A stretch of 48,286 nt of DNA from Clostridiales bacterium DTU074 (lineage in GTDB: Bacteria; Bacillota; Clostridia; Caldicoprobacterales; Caldicoprobacteraceae), in assembly GCA_001513075.1 (NCBI GenBank), contig LFSE01000132.1, positions 1-48,286 of the forward strand, read 5' to 3'. This document shows positions 17,876 to 26,577 of this stretch, in pieces. Position numbers and translations under genes: made by a program. Under the pieces are notes generated by a model. It ran no database searches. It was not told the origin of the DNA and saw only the letters and a list, made by a program, of their open reading frames with translations. Position 1 is the stretch's first letter; each line of letters opens with the position of its first letter.

Positions 17876-17926
17876 AATGTATAGAAATGTAATCATTTGT
17901 TTATATTTTTGTGCTTTTGTTAATGA

Positions 17927-17932
17927 TATAAT
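17927..17932 (+). promoter_or_regulatory. Extended -10 element ahead of the vWA/MoxR operon
   Basis: TATAAT at 17927-17932 is preceded by TGA, giving an extended -10 (TGNTATAAT). No good -35 is visible at 16-18 bases. If used, the 5' leader before the GTG start at 18157 would be about 215 bases and would include the 66-bp tandem repeat at 17947-18078. Confidence 0.4.
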
Positions 17933-17946
17933 CAATTTAGCAGTTC

Positions 17947-18078
17947 ATGGCGTTGAAACGGAACAAAACCGCCATTCCGGCTGCTGTCTCCAGTTTTGTC
18001 ATCTCCCGGTTTATGGCGTTGAAGTGGGATAAAGCCGTGATAGCGCTTTGTATACTTTTTGTTATAACGATGCTTTGG
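17947..18078 (+). repeat. 66-bp imperfect tandem repeat upstream of the operon's first gene
   Basis: ATGGCGTTGAA occurs at 17947 and again at 18013, exactly 66 bases (22 codons) later. The following bases remain similar, and the two units translate as MALKRNKTA and MALKWDKAV in the frame of the downstream gene. The duplication kept the frame, and 70 codons are open before the preferred start at 18157. Confidence 0.5.
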
Positions 18079-18156
18079 TATCTCCTGTGGTGTTTAGAAA
18101 AATATAATTCAATTGACATTAATAGCACACTATATGGAACGGGTGGAGGTAAAGGT

Positions 18157-20712
18157 GTGAAAGAGAGATTTTTAATAATAACTGTCCTGATCTTTTTTCT
18201 GGTACAGCCGGTTGCCGGGTATACGGCAATTGCCGAAGATACCGGGGGGATTATCATGAAGGCCCGGATGGGCTTTGACGGTCAGTTTAAGCTGGGACAT
18301 TGGACTCCGGTTACCATCGATATCGAAAATACGGGAGAGGATATACAGGGTGTTCTGGAGGTTGAAATACAACAACCTAACAGGCTTACATCAATCGTAT
18401 ATTCAACCCCGGTTGTGATCCCGCAGGATACCAGAAAGCAATTTAATCTCTATGTTCAAGTAAACACTCTTCAAAAGGATTTTACGGTCCGGCTTGTCCG
18501 ACAGGGTACTGAAATATCCAGCACTGAAATTAAGGGTATGGTGTCGGTTACAGGAGACAAATACATGTTGGGTCTCATCACGGATGACAGGGAGGCATTG
18601 AATTACTGGAAAGCTTCCCTGGGCAGCAATCGAATTTTCTTTGATTACCAAGCCGTGCATCTTGATATAGAAAATTTCCCGGACAAAAAGGAAATTCTTG
18701 ATAATTTTTCAATTCTTATACTGAACAATGCCGATACCGGAAGCTTTACCCAACATCAGGCAGAGGCCCTGAAACGTTGGCTGTTTGACGGCGGCATAAT
18801 GATTGTGGGTACTGGTGCCAACGGCCAAAAGACTCTGGCAGGCTTGCAGGATCGAATTCTTTCGACAACCTCATCGGGCATCGTACGGCTTGAAAAAATT
18901 GATGTCCTGGAAACCGTCGGAGAGGAGCCCATATCCGGTGATGCACCTTTCGAGATAATGGATTTAACAGTTGATAATGGGGATGCGGTGCTTCAGTACA
19001 AAAACAGGGGAATAGTATGGAAGTTGCCCCGTGGGGCCGGTTGTATTTTTGTATCGGCTTTTGACCTGGGCTTGGAACCCATTGTGAGTTGGACCGGGAA
19101 TAGGATGCTTTGGGAAAACATATTGAATTCTCATCTGAGCGCCGAAAAGATAAATATACTGAAAAATAGTGGGATGAGCCAATATAAAGATGCCGGGATA
19201 GGAATCAGTCAGACTAATCGGCTCCGGGAAGCCCTGGGCCTGGGTATAAAGGAGATGGATTTGCCCTCGTTTTCAAAGCTGTTGTTAATTCTGGGCGCAT
19301 ATCTGTTGGCTGTAGGACCCATAAATTACATAATACTCAAACGATTTGACAGGCGGGAGTGGGCATGGTTTACCATTCCGCTTATAGTGCTTATTTTCTC
19401 CGGAATTATATATGGGTTGGGGTATACAGCCAAGGGCAGCGAGATTATAACGAATACCATATCGTTGATAAGACTGGAACAGGACGATGACACGGCCAGC
19501 GTAGAAAGCTGCATCGGAATATTCGTTCCTAAAAAAGGGAATTACCAGGTTGGGATCGATGATGATTTACTGCTTGCACCGGGCAATGAGGATATATATT
19601 ATGACTATTCCAACCCTTCGCCTGCAAGTAACCAAAAAGAACAGAAACGGCCTGTGGAAGCCAGGGTAGTGCAGGGTAAATCTCCTTCCATAACATTTTA
19701 TAATACAAGCATATGGACCATGCGGGATTTTGAAGTAGACAGCATCGTGGATGGGTTTGGCAGATTGGATGCCGATCTCTATTTTGAGGGTAACAGGATA
19801 AAGGGGAGTATAACCAACAACACCCTCTATCCGCTGGAAGATGTGGTTGTGTATACCTGCTACGGATACCACGTGTTGGGCAATTTTGCAGCTGGGGAAA
19901 AGAAGCAGGTGGATGTACCGGTGTTTGCCAGAGTGGGACAGGGCCAGCTTCCCGGCTTGCGGTTTTACCAGCTGGTGGACGAGGTATTTCCATATCCCGA
20001 TGGCAGGTCGGGCGGACACATGGATGCTGATGAACAGCGCGAGAAGTATATTCGAAGACAGATCATACAAAGATTGATAATGTCTTATCCGGGAGCACCA
20101 TATCTCATTGCAAAGCGGGTATACAGCCTTTCGCCCATCCAAAGCTCCCTAAGCCTTATAGGTTTCAACACGCAGAGGATTGTCAAAAATATCAGGGTGA
20201 ACGGAGAGGTGCCCGAAGCCACTTTCCACAGGAATGTTGTTACAGCCCAATTCATTGTACCTCATACCAGGGATGGAGAGGTATATATTCCGCCTGGTGT
20301 CATAATGGCTGCTTTAGCCGGAGAGAAGAGCCAGGGGATAGTATACAATGAAGGAAATACAGTGACCGTTATGGGACAGGGAACGGCTGTGTTTCGCTTT
20401 GATATGAAGCCATACAGTGATTTGGATTTTTCATGGCTTAAAATATACTTGAATTATGACGATCTAAAACCCGAATTATCAATATATGATCCGCAGAAAA
20501 ACGACTATGTTGATACCGGCGAAGGAATCTCGGTGGACAATAAGCAATGCATCGTAACTATTGAAAAGCGGGTCTTGGAAAGATATATGACATCTCAGGG
20601 CGAGTTGGAGCTGGCAGTCAGGTTTTCGGTTAACTCAACGCTTTCCGGGAGGCCGGAAGGACATGGGTTGCTGCAGCTACCCACCCTATCGGTAGAAGGG
20701 AGGGCACGTTGA
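18157..20712 (+). CDS. Secreted/membrane protein with GATase-like domain, first gene of the vWA/MoxR operon
   Basis: The GTG at 18157 is preferred: GGTGGAGG lies seven bases upstream and it starts a clear signal peptide, MKERFLIITVLIFFLVQPVAG. The frame is open back to ATG 17947, which would add 70 residues with a hydrophobic helix but has no ribosome binding site. The 851-aa product has a beta-rich extracytoplasmic part, a GATase1-like segment near 180-235 (ILILNNADTG, then RWLFDGGIMIVGTGA), two membrane helices near 373-395 and 402-422, and another large domain after them. No catalytic Cys-His pair of true amidotransferases is evident. The next gene starts at its stop codon (TGATG). The role is unknown; the neighbours suggest envelope assembly. 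Confidence 0.75.
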   Translation: MKERFLIITVLIFFLVQPVAGYTAIAEDTGGIIMKARMGFDGQFKLGHWTPVTIDIENTGEDIQGVLEVEIQQPNRLTSIVYSTPVVIPQDTRKQFNLYVQVNTLQKDFTVRLVRQGTEISSTEIKGMVSVTGDKYMLGLITDDREALNYWKASLGSNRIFFDYQAVHLDIENFPDKKEILDNFSILILNNADTGSFTQHQAEALKRWLFDGGIMIVGTGANGQKTLAGLQDRILSTTSSGIVRLEKIDVLETVGEEPISGDAPFEIMDLTVDNGDAVLQYKNRGIVWKLPRGAGCIFVSAFDLGLEPIVSWTGNRMLWENILNSHLSAEKINILKNSGMSQYKDAGIGISQTNRLREALGLGIKEMDLPSFSKLLLILGAYLLAVGPINYIILKRFDRREWAWFTIPLIVLIFSGIIYGLGYTAKGSEIITNTISLIRLEQDDDTASVESCIGIFVPKKGNYQVGIDDDLLLAPGNEDIYYDYSNPSPASNQKEQKRPVEARVVQGKSPSITFYNTSIWTMRDFEVDSIVDGFGRLDADLYFEGNRIKGSITNNTLYPLEDVVVYTCYGYHVLGNFAAGEKKQVDVPVFARVGQGQLPGLRFYQLVDEVFPYPDGRSGGHMDADEQREKYIRRQIIQRLIMSYPGAPYLIAKRVYSLSPIQSSLSLIGFNTQRIVKNIRVNGEVPEATFHRNVVTAQFIVPHTRDGEVYIPPGVIMAALAGEKSQGIVYNEGNTVTVMGQGTAVFRFDMKPYSDLDFSWLKIYLNYDDLKPELSIYDPQKNDYVDTGEGISVDNKQCIVTIEKRVLERYMTSQGELELAVRFSVNSTLSGRPEGHGLLQLPTLSVEGRAR

Positions 20713-21644
20713 TGCTGATCATTAGGGATCTTGTAAAGAGATATGGCAATTTTACAGCCGTAGATCATCTCAATATGCACGTGCAGCGCGGGCAGATATT
20801 TGGATTTATTGGTCCCAACGGGGCAGGTAAAACCACAACCATGAAGATCATAGCCACCCTGTTGGCGCCTACCTCAGGTCAGGTGATGGTGGATGGGGTG
20901 GAACTGCAAAAGGATCCTATAAAGATAAGGGAGAAGATAGGCTATATGCCTGACTTTTTCGGGGTGTATGATAACCTGAAGGTAATGGAATACCTGGATT
21001 TTTACGGCAGTGCCTACGGCATTGAATACAGGCAGCGTCGCAGGATTGCCGAGGATTTGCTGGAGTTGGTGGATTTGAGAGACAAAAAGGATGCCTATGT
21101 GGATACGCTGTCCCGGGGAATGAAGCAGCGGTTATGTCTGGCCCGATGCTTGATTCACAATCCCGAGCTGCTCATACTGGACGAACCTGCATCGGGGATG
21201 GATCCAAGAGCTCGTGCTGAGATAAAGGGAATACTCAAGGAGCTCAAGCGAATGGGCAAGACAATACTGATAAGTTCCCATATACTTGCTGAATTGAGTG
21301 AGATATGCGACTGTGTAGGAATTATAGACAGAGGCAGGATGGTTGTACAGGGTAGCGTGGATCATATTGTCCGACGGATGGAAGGGGAAGCCGTGGTCAG
21401 GTTAAAGGTGCTAAGGGATGTGGACAGGGCGGTGAAGCTGCTTAAGGAACAACCGATGGTCACTGGCATTGTGCAGGAGGAGCAGTTTCTGGAGGTGACC
21501 TGCAAAGGGAATGACGAAGAGCTGTGGAAACTGCTTCGCACTCTTGTAAACAGCGAAATTCCGGTTATATCCTTCAATAAAGCGGAGGGCAACCTTGAGC
21601 ATATATTTATGGAGGTGACCAGCGATGAAGAAATGGTATTATAA
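20712..21644 (+). CDS. ABC transporter ATP-binding protein (GldA/NatA-like)
   Basis: The 310-aa ATPase has Walker A GPNGAGKTT (34-42), signature LSRGM (133-137), Walker B LLILDEPASGMDP (about 152-164) and the switch His in ISSHILAEL. ATG 20712 is preferred over the TTG one codon before it, because AGGGAGGG has better spacing to it. The ATG overlaps the upstream TGA. The C-terminal 80 residues are a regulatory extension usual in ABC-2 ATPases. The gene overlaps the following permease by 20 bases, so the two proteins are surely made together. Whether the complex exports a substrate or supports the vWA proteins mechanically is not known. Confidence 0.92.
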   Translation: MLIIRDLVKRYGNFTAVDHLNMHVQRGQIFGFIGPNGAGKTTTMKIIATLLAPTSGQVMVDGVELQKDPIKIREKIGYMPDFFGVYDNLKVMEYLDFYGSAYGIEYRQRRRIAEDLLELVDLRDKKDAYVDTLSRGMKQRLCLARCLIHNPELLILDEPASGMDPRARAEIKGILKELKRMGKTILISSHILAELSEICDCVGIIDRGRMVVQGSVDHIVRRMEGEAVVRLKVLRDVDRAVKLLKEQPMVTGIVQEEQFLEVTCKGNDEELWKLLRTLVNSEIPVISFNKAEGNLEHIFMEVTSDEEMVL

Positions 21645-22554
21645 CCCGGTGTTGGCCAGTAGCCTTAAGACCAGGATGAGGGGCTGGAGAACGGCTGCAT
21701 CGGTAACCGCTTATCTGGGTGTTATGCTGTTTATTGCCTATATCTTCTTTAAAATTTATATAGAAGCTCAGGCGATAAACGGGATTTCCGTCAACGCAAA
21801 TCAATCGGTGGGGCTACAGGTGTACCTGACATTGGCAATTATTCAATTTGCGCTTATACTGCTGATTACTCCTGCTCAGACAGCCGGGGTGGTAAGCAGT
21901 GAGCGGGAAATGCAGACGCTGGACCTCCTTCTGTGTACTAAAATGTCCTCTGCGGCAATAATAATGGGAAAGCTGTTGTCTTCCCTTGGGTTCATACTTC
22001 TGTTGATAATTGCATCCATACCCCTTTTCAGCCTGGTGTTGCTGTTTGGCGGCATTGCCCTTGAGGATATTGCTATCCTGTTTCTGTTTTATATAGTTAC
22101 AGCTTTTGGGGTGGGAAGCATAGGGGTATTCTATTCCACGCTTTTTAAAAGAACCGTTGTATCCACAGTTGTCACCTATGTTACAATTTTCTTCCTGGGA
22201 ATAGTATCGGTGGTGCTGGGTACTTACATGATGGCCATGCACTACTCCCAGCCTTCTCAACCAGCGGACTACTATATTCCGTTTATCCTCTACATAAATC
22301 CTGGAGTGGGTTTGGCCGACCTTCTTTCAACACAGGCGGGAGGCCAGTATGTTCTTCCCTATGGAATAATAGGTTTGCTTATCGGGCAGGTGGGCAACAT
22401 ACCTCAGGGTTGGTTTCAACAGCTGCCGTTTTGGGTGAAAAATATCGGCGTTATATCCATCATAGCCACATTATTGCTTGTTATAAGCACATGGAGCATA
22501 AGGCCTAATAAGAGAATGGGGGCAAGGATATGGAAAGTCCGGCGGTCCGGTTGA
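21625..22554 (+). CDS. ABC-2 type permease
   Basis: The 309-aa protein has about six hydrophobic helices (near 25-48, 68-88, 113-142, 146-170, 178-202 and 270-290). EREMQTLDLLLCTKMS between helices 2 and 3 is the coupling segment shared by ABC-2 permeases such as GldF. Its start lies 20 bases inside the ATPase gene behind GGAGGTGA. A polar extracytoplasmic stretch rich in Gln/Gly (about 210-262) precedes the last helix. With the preceding ATPase it forms a minimal exporter. It is followed after 90 bases by the amber-split DUF4175-like gene. Confidence 0.88.
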   Translation: MKKWYYNPVLASSLKTRMRGWRTAASVTAYLGVMLFIAYIFFKIYIEAQAINGISVNANQSVGLQVYLTLAIIQFALILLITPAQTAGVVSSEREMQTLDLLLCTKMSSAAIIMGKLLSSLGFILLLIIASIPLFSLVLLFGGIALEDIAILFLFYIVTAFGVGSIGVFYSTLFKRTVVSTVVTYVTIFFLGIVSVVLGTYMMAMHYSQPSQPADYYIPFILYINPGVGLADLLSTQAGGQYVLPYGIIGLLIGQVGNIPQGWFQQLPFWVKNIGVISIIATLLLVISTWSIRPNKRMGARIWKVRRSG

Positions 22555-22643
22555 TAATGCAATGTGGGTATGGAAAGATAACACTGTTTTTTGAGAGAAA
22601 GATGCAATTTAAAAGGGTACTCAGAGAAAGAAGGGCTTAACAA

Positions 22644-23102
22644 ATGGGGAAAGCGGCGGATAGAAGATTATACGGCGCTCTGAAGCGTATAAGAAGGCGT
22701 TTGCTCCTGCGCCATTTTGTGAGATTCATTATACTGGGAACTGTTGCTGCGTTGGTACAGGCAGCCGTATGGCTGGGAGCGTCATTCATTGTTCCAATAT
22801 ACTATATTTGGCATAAATCGGCCGTCTGCGGGGCCGTTACCTTAATGACGTCAGTTTTGGCAGGAGCTGTCTTACGGCCATCCATGCGGGATGCCGCCCG
22901 TGAAGCCGATCGGCAGGGTTTGCAGGAGAGGGCTGTCACCGCATATGAACGTATGGGCCTTGATGATGTTTTTTCAGTGGCACAAAGAGAGGATGCTATA
23001 AACAGGCTAAATGAGTTTGATGTCAGCACAATTCCGGTTATGCCACCCAAAAGATGGGTGTATTGGGGGTTAGCTGTATCATTGTTGATTTTTGTAGGCT
23101 AG
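22644..23102 (+). CDS. DUF4175-like membrane protein, N-terminal fragment (ends at in-frame amber)
   Basis: The 152-aa product begins with a basic segment, has two membrane helices (about 24-45 and 52-72), a helical loop with READRQGLQERAVTAYERM, and enters a third helix, WVYWGLAVSLLIFVG, where TAG at 23100-23102 stops it. The same frame stays open after the TAG (ILPNPQRDIVDRR) up to 24440, and LPNP right after the third helix is where the related proteins continue. The two fragments therefore look like one gene of about 598 codons split by a nonsense change. A base error in the assembly would give the same picture. Family assignment rests on overall layout and is moderate. Confidence 0.7.
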   Translation: MGKAADRRLYGALKRIRRRLLLRHFVRFIILGTVAALVQAAVWLGASFIVPIYYIWHKSAVCGAVTLMTSVLAGAVLRPSMRDAAREADRQGLQERAVTAYERMGLDDVFSVAQREDAINRLNEFDVSTIPVMPPKRWVYWGLAVSLLIFVG

Positions 23103-23147
23103 ATTCTTCCAAACCCCCAGCGCGATATTGTAGATCGTCGTATAAGG

Positions 23148-24440
23148 GTGCAGAAGGAAATAGAGGAACAGGCGGAAAGGCTGCAAGAAAGGGTGTGGGA
23201 CAATCTTGCGGGAGAGATCGACCTTTCCGAAGAAGAAAAGCAGGAGCTAATGAAGCTGATAGATCAGTTGGCAGATACTCTCAGACAGAGCAGGGATTAT
23301 AGGGAAGTTCTCAAGGAAATCTCCAGAGCTGAACAAAATCTGTCCGACATGACAAGGCGGTTTCAGCAGACGCGAATGGCTTTGCTGGGGAGCGAGCTAG
23401 AAAAGCATGGATTGACCGGCCCTTTGGGCCAAGCCATCAGGGCTATGGATGCCCAGGGTATAATGAATGAGCTTGGGACTTTGAAAAAACGTCTTGAACA
23501 GGGTGATATGGTTCAGGAGGCCATGGAATCCCTCAGAAGGGCGCTGGAGGAAGCGGCCAAAGCTTTGCCGGAGGGCGGCTTAAAGCAGCAGCTTGAAAAT
23601 GTTGCATCCGTATTGGCATCAGATATTGCCGGTGGTATGGCAGGTGAAAAGGATGATGTTCGGGAAGCCTTGGATACTTTGCAAGAAGTGCTTGTTGATG
23701 CGGTTCAAGGCAATGTATCCAATATAGCGGATATTTCGTTTTTGCTACAAAGCATGAAGGCCAGTATAGCCAGTGCGATTGGACAGGATTTTCGGATGGT
23801 TCAAAGGGACATGAGCTACGGTTCGGGCAACCAAAGCGGTGGTAATGGCGACCCCGATAGCCAAAACAGAGATGGTGGTAGTTTGGATAGCCAGAGCAGT
23901 GGCGGAACGGGCGGTGAGAGCCAGCATGGCAGCCAGGGGGCGGAAGGCACCGGCAATGTATCAGGCGGCCAGGATTCTGAAGGCTTCGATAATGCATCGG
24001 GTGACCATAGCTCCGGCAGCGGTTTCGGGAATAACAGCTCGGGGAACGGTAGCCAAGGGACATCCGATGGCGGTGCGGGAACCGGAGTTGGAAGCGGGAG
24101 TACCGGTCAGTATGCAGGATACCGGGAAGGAGGTTCATCGCAGGGATACGGGCAGAAGGGACAGGGTGATCCCAATTCATACGGGAGTTATGAGCGGATA
24201 TACGATCCTAGCCAACTGGGAAGCAGTGGCAAGGGCGATAATGTTGCGGGAACCCCGACGGGACAAGGAACGGGTGAACAGGTGGAAATCGGCCCGGGTA
24301 TTGGAAGCTTTGACGGCTTCATCCCATATAACGAAGTCTTTGGCAGGTACAGCCGACAGGCAATGGAAAACCTCAATCGTATGGATATTCCACCCGGTAT
24401 GCGTGAGATGATAAAGGAATATTTTAGCTCCCTGGAATAA
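23148..24440 (+). CDS. DUF4175-like protein, C-terminal fragment (coiled coil plus Gly/Ser-rich tail)
   Basis: This frame continues directly from 22644-23102, interrupted only by the TAG. The first codon able to start it is GTG 23148, which lacks a well-placed ribosome binding site, so translation may be poor. Residues 1-215 are charged and helical, probably coiled coil (EIEEQAERLQERV, then EEEKQELMKLIDQLADTL). Residues 225-400 are low-complexity Gly/Ser/Asn/Gln. The end, YNEVFGRYSRQAMENLNRM then IPPGMREMIKEYFSSLE, is a conserved-looking motif typical of such proteins beside MoxR/vWA genes. The hydrophobic anchor would come from the upstream fragment. No enzymatic motif is present. Confidence 0.7.
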   Translation: MQKEIEEQAERLQERVWDNLAGEIDLSEEEKQELMKLIDQLADTLRQSRDYREVLKEISRAEQNLSDMTRRFQQTRMALLGSELEKHGLTGPLGQAIRAMDAQGIMNELGTLKKRLEQGDMVQEAMESLRRALEEAAKALPEGGLKQQLENVASVLASDIAGGMAGEKDDVREALDTLQEVLVDAVQGNVSNIADISFLLQSMKASIASAIGQDFRMVQRDMSYGSGNQSGGNGDPDSQNRDGGSLDSQSSGGTGGESQHGSQGAEGTGNVSGGQDSEGFDNASGDHSSGSGFGNNSSGNGSQGTSDGGAGTGVGSGSTGQYAGYREGGSSQGYGQKGQGDPNSYGSYERIYDPSQLGSSGKGDNVAGTPTGQGTGEQVEIGPGIGSFDGFIPYNEVFGRYSRQAMENLNRMDIPPGMREMIKEYFSSLE

Positions 24441-24490
24441 TTTTTATCGGATACTGAGTTTGGATTTATTGAACTAAAACTTTGTGAAGG

Positions 24491-24564
24491 CATGAAACAA
24501 ATTGTCCGAAAAATTGTCAAAAACGAGGTAATACAGGCTTTATGCTTGTACTGTAGGTTTCATG
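24491..24564 (+). other. Nested inverted repeat before the MoxR gene
   Basis: CATGAAAC (24491-24498) can pair with GTTTCATG (24557-24564), and just inside the 3' arm a second stem, TACAG...CTGTA, can form. It lies in the 254-base gap between the DUF4175-like gene and moxR. It may be an internal RNA element or processing site; no T run follows. Nothing else is recognised in this gap. Confidence 0.25.
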
Positions 24565-24694
24565 TAGAATCACATCGTAAAGCAAATGGTAATGGAATCT
24601 GCTGATGGGTTGGAAGTAAAGAAAATGGGATTAATATAGAATTTTTTGGTGTCCTTACACCGTCAAACATCATATCGATGAACGGGGGATACAA

Positions 24695-25678
24695 GTGGAT
24701 GTAACTATAAGTGATATAGAAGGTTTTGCCAGGAAGGTGGAAGAGATAGAGAATCAGATAGCCAAGGAGATAGTGGGTCAGAGGGATGTTATACGTCAGG
24801 TCATAATGGCCATGCTGGCCGGAGGAAATGTATTGCTGGAGGGTGTGCCGGGTTTGGGGAAAACCCGCCTGGTGCGCGCTATAAGCAGGACATTGGCTCT
24901 ATCCTTTAACCGCATACAGTTTACGCCGGATCTTATGCCGGCCGATGTTACCGGCACCAACATAGTTGTTCGTGATGAGAAGGGTAATAGCCGGTTTGAG
25001 TTTCAACCCGGTCCCGTATTCAGCAACATAGTATTGGCCGACGAGATCAACCGTGCTACTCCTAAGACCCAGAGCGCTCTTTTGGAGGCAATGCAGGAAC
25101 ATACTGTGACGGTGAGCGGTGTAACCCGTAAACTGCCTCAGCCTTTTTTTGTACTGGCAACGCAAAACCCTATCGAACAGGAGGGAACTTATCCCCTGCC
25201 TGAAGCCCAGCTGGACAGGTTTTTGTTCAAGATACTTGTGGGATTTCCGTCCCTCAGTGAGCTGCACCACATTGTTAATATGACCACCTCCGGTAACGAG
25301 GTATATGCCCGAAAGGTAGCCGATGCTCAAACCGTCATGGGGCTAAGAGCAGTTGCAGTGGGAATTCCCATTGCCAGGAGCGTCCAGGATTACGCCCTGA
25401 GATTGGTGCTGGCAACTCATCCCGAGAGGGAGGACTCCCCTGAGGTGACAAAGCGTTATATAAGGTACGGTGCCAGCCCCAGGGGAGCTCAGGCCATTAT
25501 AACCACTGCCAAGGTACGGGCGATTATGGAAGGGCGATACAATGTATCCTTTGATGATATACGGTATGCGGCTTATCCTGCTCTGCGGCACAGGATATTT
25601 ATAAACTTTGCGGGAATGGCCGAGGGTAAGCAGCCAGATGACCTGATCAGTGATATATTATCCCAGCTTAAGGAGTGA
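24695..25678 (+). CDS. MoxR-family AAA+ ATPase
   Basis: MoxR proteins are AAA+ chaperone-like ATPases that work with vWA-domain partners, often to insert metals or complete large complexes. The 327-aa product starts at GTG behind CGGGGG. It has Walker A GVPGLGKT (50-57), Walker B with ADE in VLADEINRA (about 114-122), the conserved ATQNPIEQEGTYPLPEAQLD (sensor 1 and arginine-finger region, from about 155), and sensor 2 in the C-terminal YGASPRGAQAI. It is encoded directly before a DUF58 protein and two vWA proteins, the classical arrangement. Family identity is certain; the client is unknown. Confidence 0.95.
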   Translation: MDVTISDIEGFARKVEEIENQIAKEIVGQRDVIRQVIMAMLAGGNVLLEGVPGLGKTRLVRAISRTLALSFNRIQFTPDLMPADVTGTNIVVRDEKGNSRFEFQPGPVFSNIVLADEINRATPKTQSALLEAMQEHTVTVSGVTRKLPQPFFVLATQNPIEQEGTYPLPEAQLDRFLFKILVGFPSLSELHHIVNMTTSGNEVYARKVADAQTVMGLRAVAVGIPIARSVQDYALRLVLATHPEREDSPEVTKRYIRYGASPRGAQAIITTAKVRAIMEGRYNVSFDDIRYAAYPALRHRIFINFAGMAEGKQPDDLISDILSQLKE

Positions 25679-26572
25679 ATGCTGTTGAACCATTCGGGAG
25701 ATCCCCTGTTGGATCAGTACTTCTTAAAAAAATTAGACGGCTTGGTGCTGAATGCCCGCGCAGCCTTAAAAGGCGATATGGGAGGCAACAGAAAGTCAAG
25801 AAGCAAGGGAACTTCTATCGAGTTCTCGGACTTCAGAGAGTATGTTGTCGGTGATGATTTCCGCCGTATTGACTGGAATGCCTATGCCCGGTTTGAACGA
25901 CTGTTTGTAAAGCTGTTTATGGAGGAACGGGAAGCCAGCATTACGGTGTATGTGGATTTAAGCGGCTCCATGGATTGGGGCCGGCCCAATAAGGGGAGGC
26001 TTGCCAAACAGCTGGCAGCAGTGTTTGTATATATAGCTCTAGCCAATTTGGACAGGGTGAGTGTGATGGGTATACGGGACGATGTCAGCACATACTTACC
26101 CTACTTTTCCGGCAAACAGGGATTCTGGAAGGCTTTGAAATTCATAGACGAGCTGGAATTCGGAGGTAAAACGTCCCTCAGCAATTCCATTAAAAGATAT
26201 GCCTGCATAAAACCGGGTGGTATAAGTATTTTAATTACCGATCTGTTTTCTAAGGATGGTTATCAGGAGGGTCTTAGATATCTTCAGTATCAGAAACAGG
26301 AGATAACCCTTGTACACATTATGGCGCCCTGGGAGCTTGAACCTGAATTAAGCGGCAACCTGCGCCTGATCGACGTGGAGGACGGCAAAGCAAAGGAGAT
26401 AGTTGTAACTTCTCAGGTTTTGAAAGCTTACAAAAAAACGGTGGATGAATTTTTAAAGGAAGTCGGGACCTTTTGTTATACGAGGGGTATAAACTACATT
26501 CCGATCAACAGCGCTGTCACCGTTGAACGGGTAGTTTTTGAAAATCTTGTCAAGTTTGGGTTGGTTAGGTGA
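25679..26572 (+). CDS. DUF58 domain protein with vWA fold
   Basis: DUF58 proteins are regular partners of MoxR ATPases. The 297-aa protein contains the DUF58 hallmark YVVGDDFRRIDWNAYAR (about 55-71) and a vWA fold with the metal-binding MIDAS motif DLSGSM (93-98). ATG 25679 follows the moxR stop directly, but AAGGAG is only three bases before it. TTG 25685 would have better spacing, so the first two residues are uncertain. No membrane helix is evident, so it is probably cytoplasmic and may bring clients to MoxR. Length is normal for the family. Confidence 0.93.
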   Translation: MLLNHSGDPLLDQYFLKKLDGLVLNARAALKGDMGGNRKSRSKGTSIEFSDFREYVVGDDFRRIDWNAYARFERLFVKLFMEEREASITVYVDLSGSMDWGRPNKGRLAKQLAAVFVYIALANLDRVSVMGIRDDVSTYLPYFSGKQGFWKALKFIDELEFGGKTSLSNSIKRYACIKPGGISILITDLFSKDGYQEGLRYLQYQKQEITLVHIMAPWELEPELSGNLRLIDVEDGKAKEIVVTSQVLKAYKKTVDEFLKEVGTFCYTRGINYIPINSAVTVERVVFENLVKFGLVR

Positions 26573-26577
26573 ATCAT

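Noticed and set aside
23100-23102. Pyrrolysine or another recoding of the amber codon
   Set aside because: No pyl genes are in view, and TAG ends other genes normally here (5851-5853 and 31274-31276). A nonsense mutation or sequence error is simpler.
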